From Methylomonas sp. UP202 (GTDB taxonomy: Bacteria; Pseudomonadota; Gammaproteobacteria; Methylococcales; Methylomonadaceae): a stretch of 64,000 nt of DNA. The stretch covers positions 2,469,547 through 2,533,546 of the forward strand of contig NZ_CP123897.1 in the NCBI RefSeq assembly GCF_029910655.1. Direction: 5' to 3'. The translations under genes were made by a program, and so were the position numbers. Every line of letters starts with the position of its first letter. Position 1 is the stretch's first letter. Below the pieces are notes generated by a model. That model did no database searches. It saw only the letters and a list, made by a program, of their open reading frames with translations, and had not been told where the DNA came from. Below are positions 42,437 through 52,042 of the stretch, piece after piece.

Positions 42437-45400
42437 ATGCGTGCTTTGATTTTGCTAATCATGGCCCTATTCGCGGGAGAAAGTTATTCCGAGACTGAAA
42501 TTGCCGGCGCCGAATGCGAAGAGGCACGGGCGGCTCGCTTAGTTTCGTTGCAAGGGTCGGTTTCGGTCGAGTTCAATCACCGATGGCGCGCCGCCGTATT
42601 GGACGAGCGCCTGTGCGAGGGTAGTCGGGTCAAGGTCGAGGCGAATAGCCGTGTTTCTCTACAACTCCCCAATGACGAAATCTTACGCCTGGATAAAGAG
42701 ACGGTTCTGTCCTTAAACGGTATCAGTCAGGATCAACCGACGGTATTGGATTTGGTGAAAGGTTTTGTCCATTTTCTGAGTCGTACGCCCAAACGACTGA
42801 CCGTGACCACTCCGATCGCCAATGCCGGTCCGGAAGGCACCGAGTTCGCGTTGCGTGTCGACGACACCCAAGCCGCGCTCTGGGTTTACGAGGGCGGCGT
42901 CCGCTTTTTTAATGCGCAAGGCAGCGTCAGTTTACAGCCGGGTCAAAGCGCGGAAGCCGGCCTGGGTCAGGCACCTCGCGCGGTCATCGACTTGCGGCCC
43001 GCCGATGCGGTCAGTTGGGCGCTCTATTACCCGCCGCTGGTCTCGGCCAATGCGTCGTCGCTGTCTCCGTCATTGCAGTCGGCGTTGCTGGATTATCGGC
43101 AAGGCCGCATCGACGCCGCCTTAAAAAATCTGGACGCGTTGCCGGAGAGTCGGGACAGCTTGAAAATTAGGGCAGCGTTGCGCCTGATCGTCGGCCGGGT
43201 TGAGGCGGCCAAGCAGGATGTCGCGGCCTTGTTGGCGGCCGATCCGAACGATGCCGATGCGCTGGCCTTGCAATCGGTGGCTGCGTTGACCCTGAATGCC
43301 AAGGACGACGCATTGGCACTGGCGCGGCGCGCGGTGGCTGCAAGTCCGCAATCCGTACCGGCCCAGAGCGCGCTGTCTTACGCCGAACAGAGCCGCTTCG
43401 AACTGAGCAACGCCTTGCAAGCCGCCGCGCGCGCCACCGAATTGGCGCCGGAAGATGCGTTGGCGTGGGCGCGCCGCGCCGAACTGGAAATGGCCAATGG
43501 CTTTACCGACGCAAGTCTGGCTTCGGCGCAAAAGGCGTCCGCACTGGACCCGAACCTGGAGCGCACTCAAAGTGTGATCGGTTTTGCCGAACTGGCGCGC
43601 GTCAACATCGATGCCGCTAGGCAGCACTTCGAGAATGCGGTGAAGTTGGATTCGACGGCGCCATTGGCTCGTCTGGGGCTGGGCTTGGCGAAGATTCGAG
43701 CCGGCGAACTGGAAGAAGGCCGCGCGGACCTGGAGATCGCCGCGACGCTGGACCCCGGCAATTCGCTGATCCGCAGCTATCTCGGCAAAGCCTATTACGA
43801 AGAACGCCGCGATCCGCTGGCCCGCGATCAGTTCGACTTGGCTAAACAGCGCGATCCCAAAGACCCCACGCCTTACTTCTACGACGCGATTCGCAAGCAA
43901 ACCACCAATCGCCCGGTAGAAGCCTTGCACGACATGCAACAAGCGATCGAGCTGAATGACAATCGGGCGGTGTATCGGTCGGAGCTTCAACTCGACGAAG
44001 ACAGCGCGGCAAAGACTGCCAATCTATCACGCATATACAACGACTTAGGCTTTGGCCGAATAGCGCTTAAAGAAGCTTGGAATTCGATAGCCTACGACTC
44101 AAGTAATTCGAACTCTCATCGGTTTCTGTCTGACGCTTATTTGGGTAAGTACCGATTTCGCACGGCACGAGCCAGCGAATTGCTACAAGCACAATTACTT
44201 CAACCGATAAATATCATTCCGGTTCAGCCATTATTAACGAATGAAAGTTTCGGGATATTAAATAACACAGGACCAAGCAGTTCTTCGATTAACGAATACG
44301 ATCCTTTATATAATGCGAACGGCGCACACTTGGTATTAAATGGGGCTTACGGAAGCAATAATACTAAAACTGACAACGCGGTTGTTTCTGGGGTTTGGGA
44401 TAAGTTGTCTATGAGTGCGGGCCAATTTCACTTCCAGACTGATGGTTTTCGCAGGAATGATGATTTTCGGCAGGATATTTATAATGCATATGCGCAATAT
44501 CAACTAACCCCCGACTTTAATTTTCAGTTTGAACTTAAATCAGAAAATATTCGTGCTGGAGATGTTCCGACTCGCTTGAATAATTTTCACAATACAAATT
44601 ATCGACGGGAAGTCGATCACGATACTGGTAGAGTAGGCTTTCGATATAAAGTTGATACAACTCAAGATATCATAGGTTCTTTCTTCTATACATCCCGCAC
44701 CACTGTTAACTACGATAAAACGGTTACGCCAGACCCTGAGGATCCGTTTTCCAGTTACAAGACCGACAAAAAGCAACAATTCGACGATTCCGGGCATCAG
44801 GAAGAAATACAGTATTTGTTTCACCCGAAGAACTTCGAATTAATTGCCGGTGGTGGATTTATGAATCTGAATCGTAGCGATCTCTCAGATAATTTATCAA
44901 GGTGGCTCATACCGCCGCCTGACGTTATACCCGATCCTAGAATAACTTTCACACATATTGCTCGGGGAAATACAGATTATGCTAACGGCTATTTATATCT
45001 TAAAAGGAGCTTGAGTTACGGTATTCAAACGATAGCCGGGATGAGCGTGGATTCATATAGGGATGAAGAATTCACGCGAGAGCAAATAAACCCAAAATTT
45101 GGTGTGGTGTGGAATCCAACCAAGCAAGTTACTGTCAGATCCGCCGCATTTAGAGTCTTGAAGAGGCCGCTAGCAGCGGCGCAAACCATAGAGCCTACGC
45201 AAATCGCTGGGTTTAATCAGTTTTTTGATGGATACAATGGAACCAGAGCTTGGAATTACGCGTTTGGGATAGATTTTAAGCCCGTAAAAAACTTATTTAT
45301 GGGTGGCGAATTGTTCTGGAGAGAGACTAATGAGCCCTTTAATACGAATGAGCCCTTTAATAATGGTATTACGGCATCGAGAGATCGAAACGAGTGGTCT

Positions 45401-45865
45401 CATATGGCGTATCTTTATTGGACGCCTTTTGATTGGGTATCGTTTTCTTCGGAGTTTCGCTTTGACAAGTTTACGCGGGAATATGTTGAAAATAAAGGGA
45501 ACGCAATTGACCCTCAGGGGGTTGCCACTCATTTAGTGCCAATGAGTGTTAGTTTTTTCCATCCTGCCGGAGGGATTTTTAAATTTTCCGGTACATATGT
45601 ACATCAATCGGTAAAGTCCGTGGTGAATTTGGATCGGCAACCCGTTGGCACGAATCCAATATCGACTGACAGGGAAGCTTTTTGGGTTTTTGATACCTAC
45701 TTAGGATATCGTTTTCCGAAGAGGATTGGCACTGTAGGGTTTGAAATAAAAAACTTATTTAATTCTGATTTTAGATATCAGAGCGTATTTGATGCCGAAG
45801 GTCCTCAGTTAAGCCCTTTTATACCAGAGCGGCAGTTTTTTGTTAAACTTAGTTTATTTTATTGA
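42437..45865 (+). CDS. FecR-TPR-outer-membrane beta-barrel fusion protein
   Basis: 1142 residues. Signal peptide about 1-18. FecR-type domain about 35-175 (LVSLQGSVSVEF, GSRVKVEANSRVSL, TPIANAGPEGTEFAL, QPGQSAEAG). TPR-like repeats about 205-515. From about 590 to the end there are alternating beta-strands ending in VKLSLFY, typical of an outer-membrane barrel. The first ~520 codons are GC-rich like the chromosome; from about 44000 the DNA turns AT-rich, exactly at the TPR/barrel border. It is followed by a lipoprotein and a CHASE2 cyclase, which suggests envelope sensing or export. Confidence 0.75.
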   Translation: MRALILLIMALFAGESYSETEIAGAECEEARAARLVSLQGSVSVEFNHRWRAAVLDERLCEGSRVKVEANSRVSLQLPNDEILRLDKETVLSLNGISQDQPTVLDLVKGFVHFLSRTPKRLTVTTPIANAGPEGTEFALRVDDTQAALWVYEGGVRFFNAQGSVSLQPGQSAEAGLGQAPRAVIDLRPADAVSWALYYPPLVSANASSLSPSLQSALLDYRQGRIDAALKNLDALPESRDSLKIRAALRLIVGRVEAAKQDVAALLAADPNDADALALQSVAALTLNAKDDALALARRAVAASPQSVPAQSALSYAEQSRFELSNALQAAARATELAPEDALAWARRAELEMANGFTDASLASAQKASALDPNLERTQSVIGFAELARVNIDAARQHFENAVKLDSTAPLARLGLGLAKIRAGELEEGRADLEIAATLDPGNSLIRSYLGKAYYEERRDPLARDQFDLAKQRDPKDPTPYFYDAIRKQTTNRPVEALHDMQQAIELNDNRAVYRSELQLDEDSAAKTANLSRIYNDLGFGRIALKEAWNSIAYDSSNSNSHRFLSDAYLGKYRFRTARASELLQAQLLQPINIIPVQPLLTNESFGILNNTGPSSSSINEYDPLYNANGAHLVLNGAYGSNNTKTDNAVVSGVWDKLSMSAGQFHFQTDGFRRNDDFRQDIYNAYAQYQLTPDFNFQFELKSENIRAGDVPTRLNNFHNTNYRREVDHDTGRVGFRYKVDTTQDIIGSFFYTSRTTVNYDKTVTPDPEDPFSSYKTDKKQQFDDSGHQEEIQYLFHPKNFELIAGGGFMNLNRSDLSDNLSRWLIPPPDVIPDPRITFTHIARGNTDYANGYLYLKRSLSYGIQTIAGMSVDSYRDEEFTREQINPKFGVVWNPTKQVTVRSAAFRVLKRPLAAAQTIEPTQIAGFNQFFDGYNGTRAWNYAFGIDFKPVKNLFMGGELFWRETNEPFNTNEPFNNGITASRDRNEWSHMAYLYWTPFDWVSFSSEFRFDKFTREYVENKGNAIDPQGVATHLVPMSVSFFHPAGGIFKFSGTYVHQSVKSVVNLDRQPVGTNPISTDREAFWVFDTYLGYRFPKRIGTVGFEIKNLFNSDFRYQSVFDAEGPQLSPFIPERQFFVKLSLFY

Positions 45866-45882
45866 TGAAATTGGAGAAAAAG

Positions 45883-46476
45883 ATGAAAATGGCGTCCAAT
45901 CGTTTTGGCGTAATGTTTATGTTGTCAATTTTACTTGCAGGCTGTTCTTTTAATGATGACGAAAAAGTGAGAGTATCCACCAAGGCGTTGTCCGAGTTTG
46001 GCTCAAAACTAAAAAGTACGCCGGAGTTGACTAAAGAACAGGAGGCGTTAATATCAAGTTTGGCTAAAAATCCGGTGCCGGTGATAAAGATGATCGATGA
46101 GAAGGCAATCGCAACGGTGGGTGTCAATTACGATGACGGCAATCTTATTGTGCTTGAATCTCTAACTGGTTCTTCTGCTAAACCCTGCGGTAAGGTTGAG
46201 ATTATTGAAAACTATGATGTTAAGGAGAATAAGGTCGAGGTTCCTGGAAATTCTGAATGTATAAAGGTTATCAACCCGAACGAAGCACTTAAAAGTGCTC
46301 TCGGCGTTGATTCTACCATCAATGGTGAAGTCCTGAAAAACGGCAAACGAATCCCAGCAAGATTTGTTGTCATTGTTCAGGCGCTTTATCAAGGATCAGA
46401 TTGCACAACGACAACTGGGAATGGGACTGGTTCAGAGTCTTGTAATCCTCCTCGAGTTAAACGAGGCGCAAAGTAA
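45883..46476 (+). CDS. small lipoprotein of the FecR-barrel locus
   Basis: 197 residues from ATG 45883, with TTGGAG six bases upstream and 17 bases after the barrel gene. The signal peptide ends in the lipobox LLAGC. The mature part has no recognised domain. It includes VGVNYDDGNLIVLESLTG, a cysteine pair pattern (PCGKVEII, NSECIKVI) and CTTTTGNGTGSESC near the end. It is AT-rich, matching the barrel half of the gene before it. It is likely a partner of the barrel protein in the outer membrane. Function is unknown. Confidence 0.65.
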   Translation: MKMASNRFGVMFMLSILLAGCSFNDDEKVRVSTKALSEFGSKLKSTPELTKEQEALISSLAKNPVPVIKMIDEKAIATVGVNYDDGNLIVLESLTGSSAKPCGKVEIIENYDVKENKVEVPGNSECIKVINPNEALKSALGVDSTINGEVLKNGKRIPARFVVIVQALYQGSDCTTTTGNGTGSESCNPPRVKRGAK

Positions 46477-46718
46477 ATATTTTTCGAAATCAATTAGTAA
46501 TTAGTGTTACTGCAGCTGTTTTTCTGTTGTGGTATAAGTTTAACGACTAAGCGAGTATTTGAATAATTGAGGTTATGCGCAGTTTAAGAGACTGTTGAAT
46601 ATAAAGTATTGTGTATTATTGATAAGTTGCACTAAATATTTTTACTCTGTGTGTTTTTATTCAATTTTTTGTTTGGTGGTTATTAAGGTATCTTAGGAAT
46701 TATTTATAACTTGTTTTT
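46477..46718. other. AT-rich intergenic region
   Basis: Strongly T-rich, with no supported gene. It is the right part of the AT-rich block that starts near 44000. The GC-rich composition resumes within the first ~40 codons of the cyclase gene. Confidence 0.5.
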
Positions 46719-46721
46719 CTG

Positions 46722-48890
46722 GTGGTGAATTTATTCGGTAATAAGCTTTATCGAGCCGTAGTCATAATCTGTTTTTTTTTGTTTTCGATTTCGAAGGTTC
46801 TCGGTTTAAATGAGTTTTACGGTTCGGCCTACTTGTTTAAGATCAGGGGGGGGCAAGGCTTGCCACCAGAAGTCATTTTGGTTGCCATGGACGAAACCTC
46901 CGAAGCTGAGCTAGGCGTCGGCAACGACTTGACTCGCTGGCGCCGCTACCATGCCGGATTGATTCGGGAGTTGCATCGCCAGGGCGCGGCGTTGGTTGTG
47001 TTTGATTTGCAGTTCATTCGTCCCGATCCCGAGGTCGATTCCGACCTCGCGGACGCGATGCGAGAAGCCGGCAATATTCTTGCCAGCGACTGCATACAGA
47101 TGTTTCGACGCGCGACCGAGGACTTTTTCGGGCGGGAAGAGTGCTCAGAAAGCAATAAGGATTCGGCCCTTTCAAAAAACGGCGGCGCGGGTGGTGAGTT
47201 GGCGGAGCCACTCGTGGCGCTAAGAAGAATTTCCGCCAATCCACAATTGCAGCCTGCGCTTTTGGGGCATGCGCCGTTTGTGTTGGCCAACGATGCCGAG
47301 GACGCGACGATACGCGAAACGTGGTTGTATCTGGACGGTTTGGGGGAAATGCCAAGCTTACCGGTCGTAGCGTGGGCGGCGTATCTGGATCGGATGCAAG
47401 GGTTCGAACAGTCCAAGCCTCGGGACGCTTCCTACATGGATTGGCTCGCCGAGCTACGCCGAACCTGTTTGGCGGCGAACGGTGACCGCGTCAGTCAGAA
47501 AGTCGATCAGCGGCTAGCCGGCATAGTTTGCGGTGAGGAATCTCGGTTCATCAATTTTTACGGGCCTCCGCAAACTCTGCGGATGGAGTCCTACAGTCAG
47601 GTATTGCAAGGCAAGGTGGGAGACTTGCGCGACAAAGTGGTCTTTGTCGGCAAAGCCAATCGGCAATACGCGGCCGGCAAGACCGATTTCTTTCAAACTC
47701 CGTTGACCGATGCGCGTACCGGCAAGATGGCCGGCGTGGAGATCATGGCGACGGTGTTCGCCAATTTGCTCGAAGACCGCTTTATCCGAACCCCGCTGGC
47801 TCACGGCGCGGTGTATGCGGGACTCGCCCTCGTGTTGGCATTGCTGCTGTCAGTCTTACCCGCTTGGACAGGCTACGCGGCTACCGCCTTATTTACAGTC
47901 AGTTACGTGTTGATTGCGCTTTGGCTGTTCGCTCGTCACGCCGTTTGGTTGCCGATCATGACCCCTGTGTTCGTGATGCTGCCGACCGCCTGGTTGACCA
48001 GTTTGGTCATGGCGCGCCGCGAGTTGTTGATTGAGCGACGGCGGATGCTGGCCTTTGTGCGTCGCGTATTTCCGCAGTGGGCCGGCGCTTTGCCGTTTGC
48101 GGAGTCGGGTAATCGGAAAGCAACATTCGCCGCGATGACTCATCGGGAAATTCGCGGCGTATGCCTGGCCACCGACATCGAAGGCTATACCTCGCTCGCG
48201 GCGGGTCGCAGCGCGGAACAGATGTGGGAGCTATTGAACGCCTATTATCAAGTGCTCGGTCGTCCGGTCGGCGCGCGCGGCGGCGCGGTCGCGGACGTGA
48301 CCGGCGATTCGATGATGGCGGTTTGGTTCGAGTTATCCGAATCCGAACGGCACACCGCCGCGTGTTTGGCGGCCCTGGACATGCAGGCGGCGGTCACGCA
48401 ATTTAATCAGACCTCGGGGCTGGAGCCCATTCGTACCCGAATCGGCTTGTACGTTGGTGAAATGATACTGGGCGGGTTGGAAAGCGGTCAGGCGAATCAT
48501 TACCGAGCGATAGGCGATACCGTGAATACTGCATCGCGTATTCAGGGGATCAACAAATTCTTGGGTACTCAAATACTCGCGTGTCGGGAATTGGTCGATA
48601 CCACTGCTATCGCTTACCGGGCGGTTGGGCGATTTCGGGTGGTTGGGCGTGCCGAACCGGTCGATCTGGCGGAGATCGTAGCACCCGAAATGGGACCAAT
48701 TGATGGCGGTTTCGCGGTCGCGCTTTCGGCGTTTCAGCGAGGAGACTGGCAAGTGGCGATAGAGGGATTTCAATCCGTCCTTAAAAGAGGTACCGATGGT
48801 CCGGCGAATTTCTATTTGGTCTTAGCCCAAGGCTATCAGAATCAACCACCGATCGATTGGGATGGCGTTGTTACCCTGGATGCTAAGTAA
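46722..48890 (+). CDS. CHASE2-domain adenylate/guanylate cyclase
   Basis: 722 residues; probable GTG start. TM1 is at about 11-30. The periplasmic CHASE2 domain (about 35-340) has VILVAMDETSEAELG, RYHAGLIRELHRQGAALVVF and DKVVFVGKAN. Three TM helices lie at about 357-430. The class III cyclase domain (about 475-655) has LATDIEGYTSLAAG (metal Asp), ADVTGDSMMAVW (second metal Asp) and GDTVNTASRIQG. It produces cAMP or cGMP in response to an envelope signal. CHASE2 cyclases often adjoin FecR-domain genes; here the FecR domain is in the barrel protein two genes upstream. Confidence 0.85.
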   Translation: MVNLFGNKLYRAVVIICFFLFSISKVLGLNEFYGSAYLFKIRGGQGLPPEVILVAMDETSEAELGVGNDLTRWRRYHAGLIRELHRQGAALVVFDLQFIRPDPEVDSDLADAMREAGNILASDCIQMFRRATEDFFGREECSESNKDSALSKNGGAGGELAEPLVALRRISANPQLQPALLGHAPFVLANDAEDATIRETWLYLDGLGEMPSLPVVAWAAYLDRMQGFEQSKPRDASYMDWLAELRRTCLAANGDRVSQKVDQRLAGIVCGEESRFINFYGPPQTLRMESYSQVLQGKVGDLRDKVVFVGKANRQYAAGKTDFFQTPLTDARTGKMAGVEIMATVFANLLEDRFIRTPLAHGAVYAGLALVLALLLSVLPAWTGYAATALFTVSYVLIALWLFARHAVWLPIMTPVFVMLPTAWLTSLVMARRELLIERRRMLAFVRRVFPQWAGALPFAESGNRKATFAAMTHREIRGVCLATDIEGYTSLAAGRSAEQMWELLNAYYQVLGRPVGARGGAVADVTGDSMMAVWFELSESERHTAACLAALDMQAAVTQFNQTSGLEPIRTRIGLYVGEMILGGLESGQANHYRAIGDTVNTASRIQGINKFLGTQILACRELVDTTAIAYRAVGRFRVVGRAEPVDLAEIVAPEMGPIDGGFAVALSAFQRGDWQVAIEGFQSVLKRGTDGPANFYLVLAQGYQNQPPIDWDGVVTLDAK

Positions 48891-49485
48891 TCGATTGCTT
48901 TCACCGTAAACGAAACCGGTACGCAATCGTCCGCTCATCGTCCTTTTTCTCCCTGTTTGGCGGCACGATCCAAAAAGCCAGGCCGATCTGAAGTGCGTGC
49001 TGTAGTTTGCTCCGCTTGGCACCCAGCACCGTCACAAGCCATGCTGGGCCGCTAGTTTGCGTAAACCTTTTCCTCTCGTTCCGATTTAAAGCCCAAATCC
49101 GGAACATCTCGCTCACGTCGTCCTTCCGTTTTGATTAGTCATCAGTGTATTGAAAGGGCTTGTCGTCACCGTATCGTGGTGAGTAGGGCATATCCCCTGA
49201 TCTATCGTTAAATAACACAGTTAAATTATTTTGCGGTTGGGCAATCACAGCAAATACGCGGGTTTCCGAAAAGGCGCGGTATTTGCTTTATAGCAAGAAT
49301 GCTAAGTCTTAATTGCCGTAAAAATTCGTCGTGCCACAGGCGAAATTGGCCGCGCCAGTCTAGCCGGATTAGCGGCGCGGAGGAATTTTTGGGGAAAAAC
49401 GTCCGGCATGATTGTTTGATTTCGCTGGTTTCGGTCGGCGTGTTCGTAGGGTTTATCGATAACAACGAATTATTTTAATTTCCGT
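48891..49485. other. gap with no confidently supported gene
   Basis: A minus-strand frame of 71 codons (49116-48901) starts with GTG behind GGAAGGA and reads SGPAWLVTVLGAKRSKLQHA. I recognise no family and cannot decide if it is real. A second minus-strand frame (49465-49226) lacks support. The rest appears non-coding. Confidence 0.35.
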
Positions 49486-50304
49486 ATGTTCCGATTTCCG
49501 ACAAGTATTCTCGAAAAGCCTTCCGCTCGATTCTCCTCGGGGCGAGCGCCGTCGCCTTCCTTCGTGGAGGACTCGCGCCGAGGGACCGTCGCGCCGGTAT
49601 TCACAACTCCTCGGATTAAAATACCCGGACCAGGAAAATCCCGAAATCGTGACGTATTGTTCGCAATCGCCGTCACGGTTTCCGGGATTCACTTGCTAGG
49701 CGTGAAGTGCTTGTTTGTTCCTGAGCAACGTTCTCCGGAACCTGAGCCGCTGGCCATCCAGGTTTCAACGATTACGATCCCCGCTACTAAACAGACGCCC
49801 GTACCGCCGGCTAAACCGCCGCAAGCTTCAAAGCCTCCGCGTAAGCGTGTGCAACCCAAACCGAAATTAATAAAAACCGAACAAGCGCGAGCCGCTGATT
49901 TTTCCGAGCTCGAACAATTGTTGAAGCAACAATTGCAGCCTGTAAGCGATGTGTTACCCGCGCCTAATCAACCTGAGAAGCCCGTGTTCGAAAACGAGGC
50001 TCAGCCGTATACCGAGGCTTATATGAGCGCGGCGTACGATAAAAATCCTAAGCCAGACTATCCGTCGGTAGCCAGGAGTCGCGGTTGGCAAGGCAGGGTC
50101 GTGTTAAAAGTTCTGGTCAGCGAAGCAGGGCAAGTGGAAACGATCGGTATTGAACAAAGCAGCGGCCATGAAACTTTGGACGAAGCTGCACTAGAAGCTG
50201 TAAAGAATTGGCAGTTTGTTCCGGCCAAGCGTGGAGAGATCAACGAGGCGTGCTCAGTGCTTGTGCCGATTATTTTTAGCCTTAAAGACCAAGAGAACGC
50301 TTAA
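49486..50304 (+). CDS. tonB: TonB-family energy-transducing protein
   Basis: 272 residues. A basic N-terminal tail leads to a single TM helix at about 57-78. A Pro/Lys-rich periplasmic spacer follows (TPVPPAKPPQASKPPRKRVQ). The C-terminal TonB domain (about 180-265) has NPKPDYPSVARSRGWQGRVV, LDEAALEAVKNWQFVPA and ends with a V-I-F-S-L strand. It couples the proton motive force to TonB-dependent receptors such as those at 15245 and 53639. No exbB or exbD gene adjoins it, so it must use ExbBD encoded elsewhere. Confidence 0.85.
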   Translation: MFRFPTSILEKPSARFSSGRAPSPSFVEDSRRGTVAPVFTTPRIKIPGPGKSRNRDVLFAIAVTVSGIHLLGVKCLFVPEQRSPEPEPLAIQVSTITIPATKQTPVPPAKPPQASKPPRKRVQPKPKLIKTEQARAADFSELEQLLKQQLQPVSDVLPAPNQPEKPVFENEAQPYTEAYMSAAYDKNPKPDYPSVARSRGWQGRVVLKVLVSEAGQVETIGIEQSSGHETLDEAALEAVKNWQFVPAKRGEINEACSVLVPIIFSLKDQENA

Positions 50305-50432
50305 TACAATGGAGGCGACGCTGTGGTCTAGCGTATAAAATCGGTTTTTGGATATTAGCTACAAGAACCGTAGCAAGGCTCTATCGAAAGGAATGGATAT
50401 AAAACTTCACACCATATTTCACTGAGAAATGA

Positions 50433-50519
50433 TGGTGCCGAGGAGAGGACTTGAACCTCCACAGGGTTACCCCTACTAGCACCTGAAGCTAGCGCGTCTA
50501 CCAATTTCACCACCTCGGC
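50433..50519 (-). tRNA. tRNA-Leu (anticodon CAG)
   Basis: Acceptor stem GCCGAGG/CCTCGGC, then A and an encoded CCA end. Anticodon stem CTAGC/GCTAG with loop TTCAGGT, giving anticodon CAG. It has a long class II variable arm and a GGTTCAAGTCC T-arm. Length is 87 bases including CCA. Confidence 0.95.
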
Positions 50520-50710
50520 TTAACTTGGCTGGCAAGTTAAGTGCGCATTATATTGTCAAATTAAGTATCTGTCAACTAATTCCCGTCTATTATATTTTTC
50601 GATCAAGTTCCAAGTGGATTCGTTCTGGCTTCAGGATGAATGAGCCACTTCAGGGGAGGCGACAATTCCTATCACGTCATGCTGAAAAGGGGTAATGCCG
50701 GGCTAGCCGC

Positions 50711-50736
50711 AAAAAAACGGCGGACCGAGGTCCGCC
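50711..50736 (-). terminator. minus-strand intrinsic terminator
   Basis: The 8-bp perfect stem GGCGGACC/GGTCCGCC (arms 50719-50726, 50729-50736) is followed on the minus strand by GTTTTTTT. It would end transcription of a minus-strand gene whose only visible trace is the short frame at 50797-50913. Confidence 0.75.
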
Positions 50737-50796
50737 ATAAGACATCCGTGTCGCTAGGAGGAGATTGCCCGGCGTTTTACATGCGACGAATCCGGA

Positions 50797-50913
50797 TTAG
50801 ATGTCGATGTTGGCGTCGGAAACCCCTAAAATGAAGCGATAGCTTTCGATGCGGCTGCCGATTTTACGGACGCCTACCGAACGCAGGATCAGTATAGTGG
50901 GATTTTCCGAAAT
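50797..50913 (-). pseudogene. possible 3' remnant of an unidentified gene
   Basis: An open minus-strand frame reads NPTILILRSVGVRKIGSRIE then SYRFILGVSDANIDI and ends in TAA, 60 bases before a strong minus-strand terminator. It looks protein-like, but it has no start codon and the frame is closed upstream by a stop. It may be the last part of a gene cut off by the cysB promoter region. I cannot name the family. Confidence 0.35.
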
Positions 50914-50941
50914 TGCTTGACGTTAGAACAAGGTTAGCGGC

Positions 50942-51841
50942 ATGAATCTAAACCAACTTGAGTTGTTGCGCACGCTGCATGAGACCGGCTTTAATCTGAG
51001 CCGGGCGGCGGATAAGATGCACGTGGTGCAATCGGCGGTAAGCAGGCAATTACAATTATTCGAAGCCGAGTTGGGTTCGCCATTATTTGCCCGGCAGGGT
51101 AAAAAGTTGATCGGTCTAACGCCGTTGGGCGAGCGCATTATGGCGGAAGTGGATTTGATTAATCAGGCCAAGAAAAATATCCAACTGATTGCCGACGATT
51201 TCCTCGACAGCAGTAGCGGCACGCTGCATATAGCAACTACCCATACTCAGGCCAAGTATCTGCTGCCTGGGCCGATTGCCCGGTTTCGCCTCCGTTACCC
51301 GGGCATTAAGATTTACATGGTGCAATCGTCACCCGACAATCTGATCGATTTACTCCACCAGCACAAGGCGGATATTGCGATTTGTACCGAAAGACTGGCG
51401 GAAGACGACAAATTGGTGGTCAAGCCCTGTTATCACTGGCACCATGTTGCGGTGGTGCCTAAAGGCCATCCGTTGGCCGAAGGCGACATCACCTTGCAAC
51501 GATTGTCGGCCGAACCTATTTTGACCTATACGCCGGGGTTTACCGGACGGTCGGCGATCGAGAAAGCCTTCGTTAACGCGCATTTGCCGTTGGACATCAA
51601 CTTGGCCGCGGCCGACTCCGACGTCATCAAGACTTACGTGCGGCTGGGCATGGGAGTCGGTATCATCGCCGGCACGTCCTACGAGCCCGTCAAGGACGCG
51701 GATTTGGTGGCTCGCAGTCTGATGGATTTGATCCCGAGTTCGACCACTAAGATTGCGTATTTGCGGCAATTGTATTTGCCGTCGTATTGTCAGTATTTCA
51801 TAGACGAGTTACTGGCGGAGGCCGCGACCAAATCCGATTGA
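50942..51841 (+). CDS. cysB: CysB-type LysR-family transcriptional regulator
   Basis: 299 residues. The N-terminal winged HTH (about 1-60) has LELLRTLHETGFNLSRAADK and VVQSAVSRQLQLFE. The effector domain (about 92-295) carries CysB/Cbl hallmarks: TTHTQAKYLLP, VQSSPDNLIDLL, GFTGRSAIEKAF and DSDVIKTYVRLGMGVGI. CysB responds to O- or N-acetylserine and activates sulfur assimilation. A hairpin terminator follows at 51919. No cys structural genes are adjacent; a SulP anion transporter lies at 61228 but is not linked. Confidence 0.9.
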   Translation: MNLNQLELLRTLHETGFNLSRAADKMHVVQSAVSRQLQLFEAELGSPLFARQGKKLIGLTPLGERIMAEVDLINQAKKNIQLIADDFLDSSSGTLHIATTHTQAKYLLPGPIARFRLRYPGIKIYMVQSSPDNLIDLLHQHKADIAICTERLAEDDKLVVKPCYHWHHVAVVPKGHPLAEGDITLQRLSAEPILTYTPGFTGRSAIEKAFVNAHLPLDINLAAADSDVIKTYVRLGMGVGIIAGTSYEPVKDADLVARSLMDLIPSSTTKIAYLRQLYLPSYCQYFIDELLAEAATKSD

Positions 51842-51918
51842 GGGTGGGTTATAGAGGGTCGGTTATATCTATTAAACTTTGTTAAATAACTCGGATATGA
51901 TGAGTGAAATGCCGCATT

Positions 51919-51954
51919 CCGCGTTAACAGCATGCGGTTAGAGCGCGGTTTTTT
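51919..51954 (+). terminator. probable terminator after cysB
   Basis: Stem CCGCG/CGCGG (51919-51923, 51944-51948), extended inward by AAC/GTT, followed by six Ts. It lies about 80 bases past the cysB stop and before the sigma-factor gene. Confidence 0.6.
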
Positions 51955-52042
51955 CGACTCAAGGCATTGATTGCGCGGGACTGACAATAAAACGGCATCG
52001 AATTTGTTGTTAGGGGCCAACTCTCTTTCCCTGCCGTTTTCG

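Noticed and set aside
48901-49116. 71-codon minus-strand gene with GTG start
   Set aside because: It has a plausible ribosome-binding site, but no family resemblance and odd composition. It is left as undecided in the gap entry.
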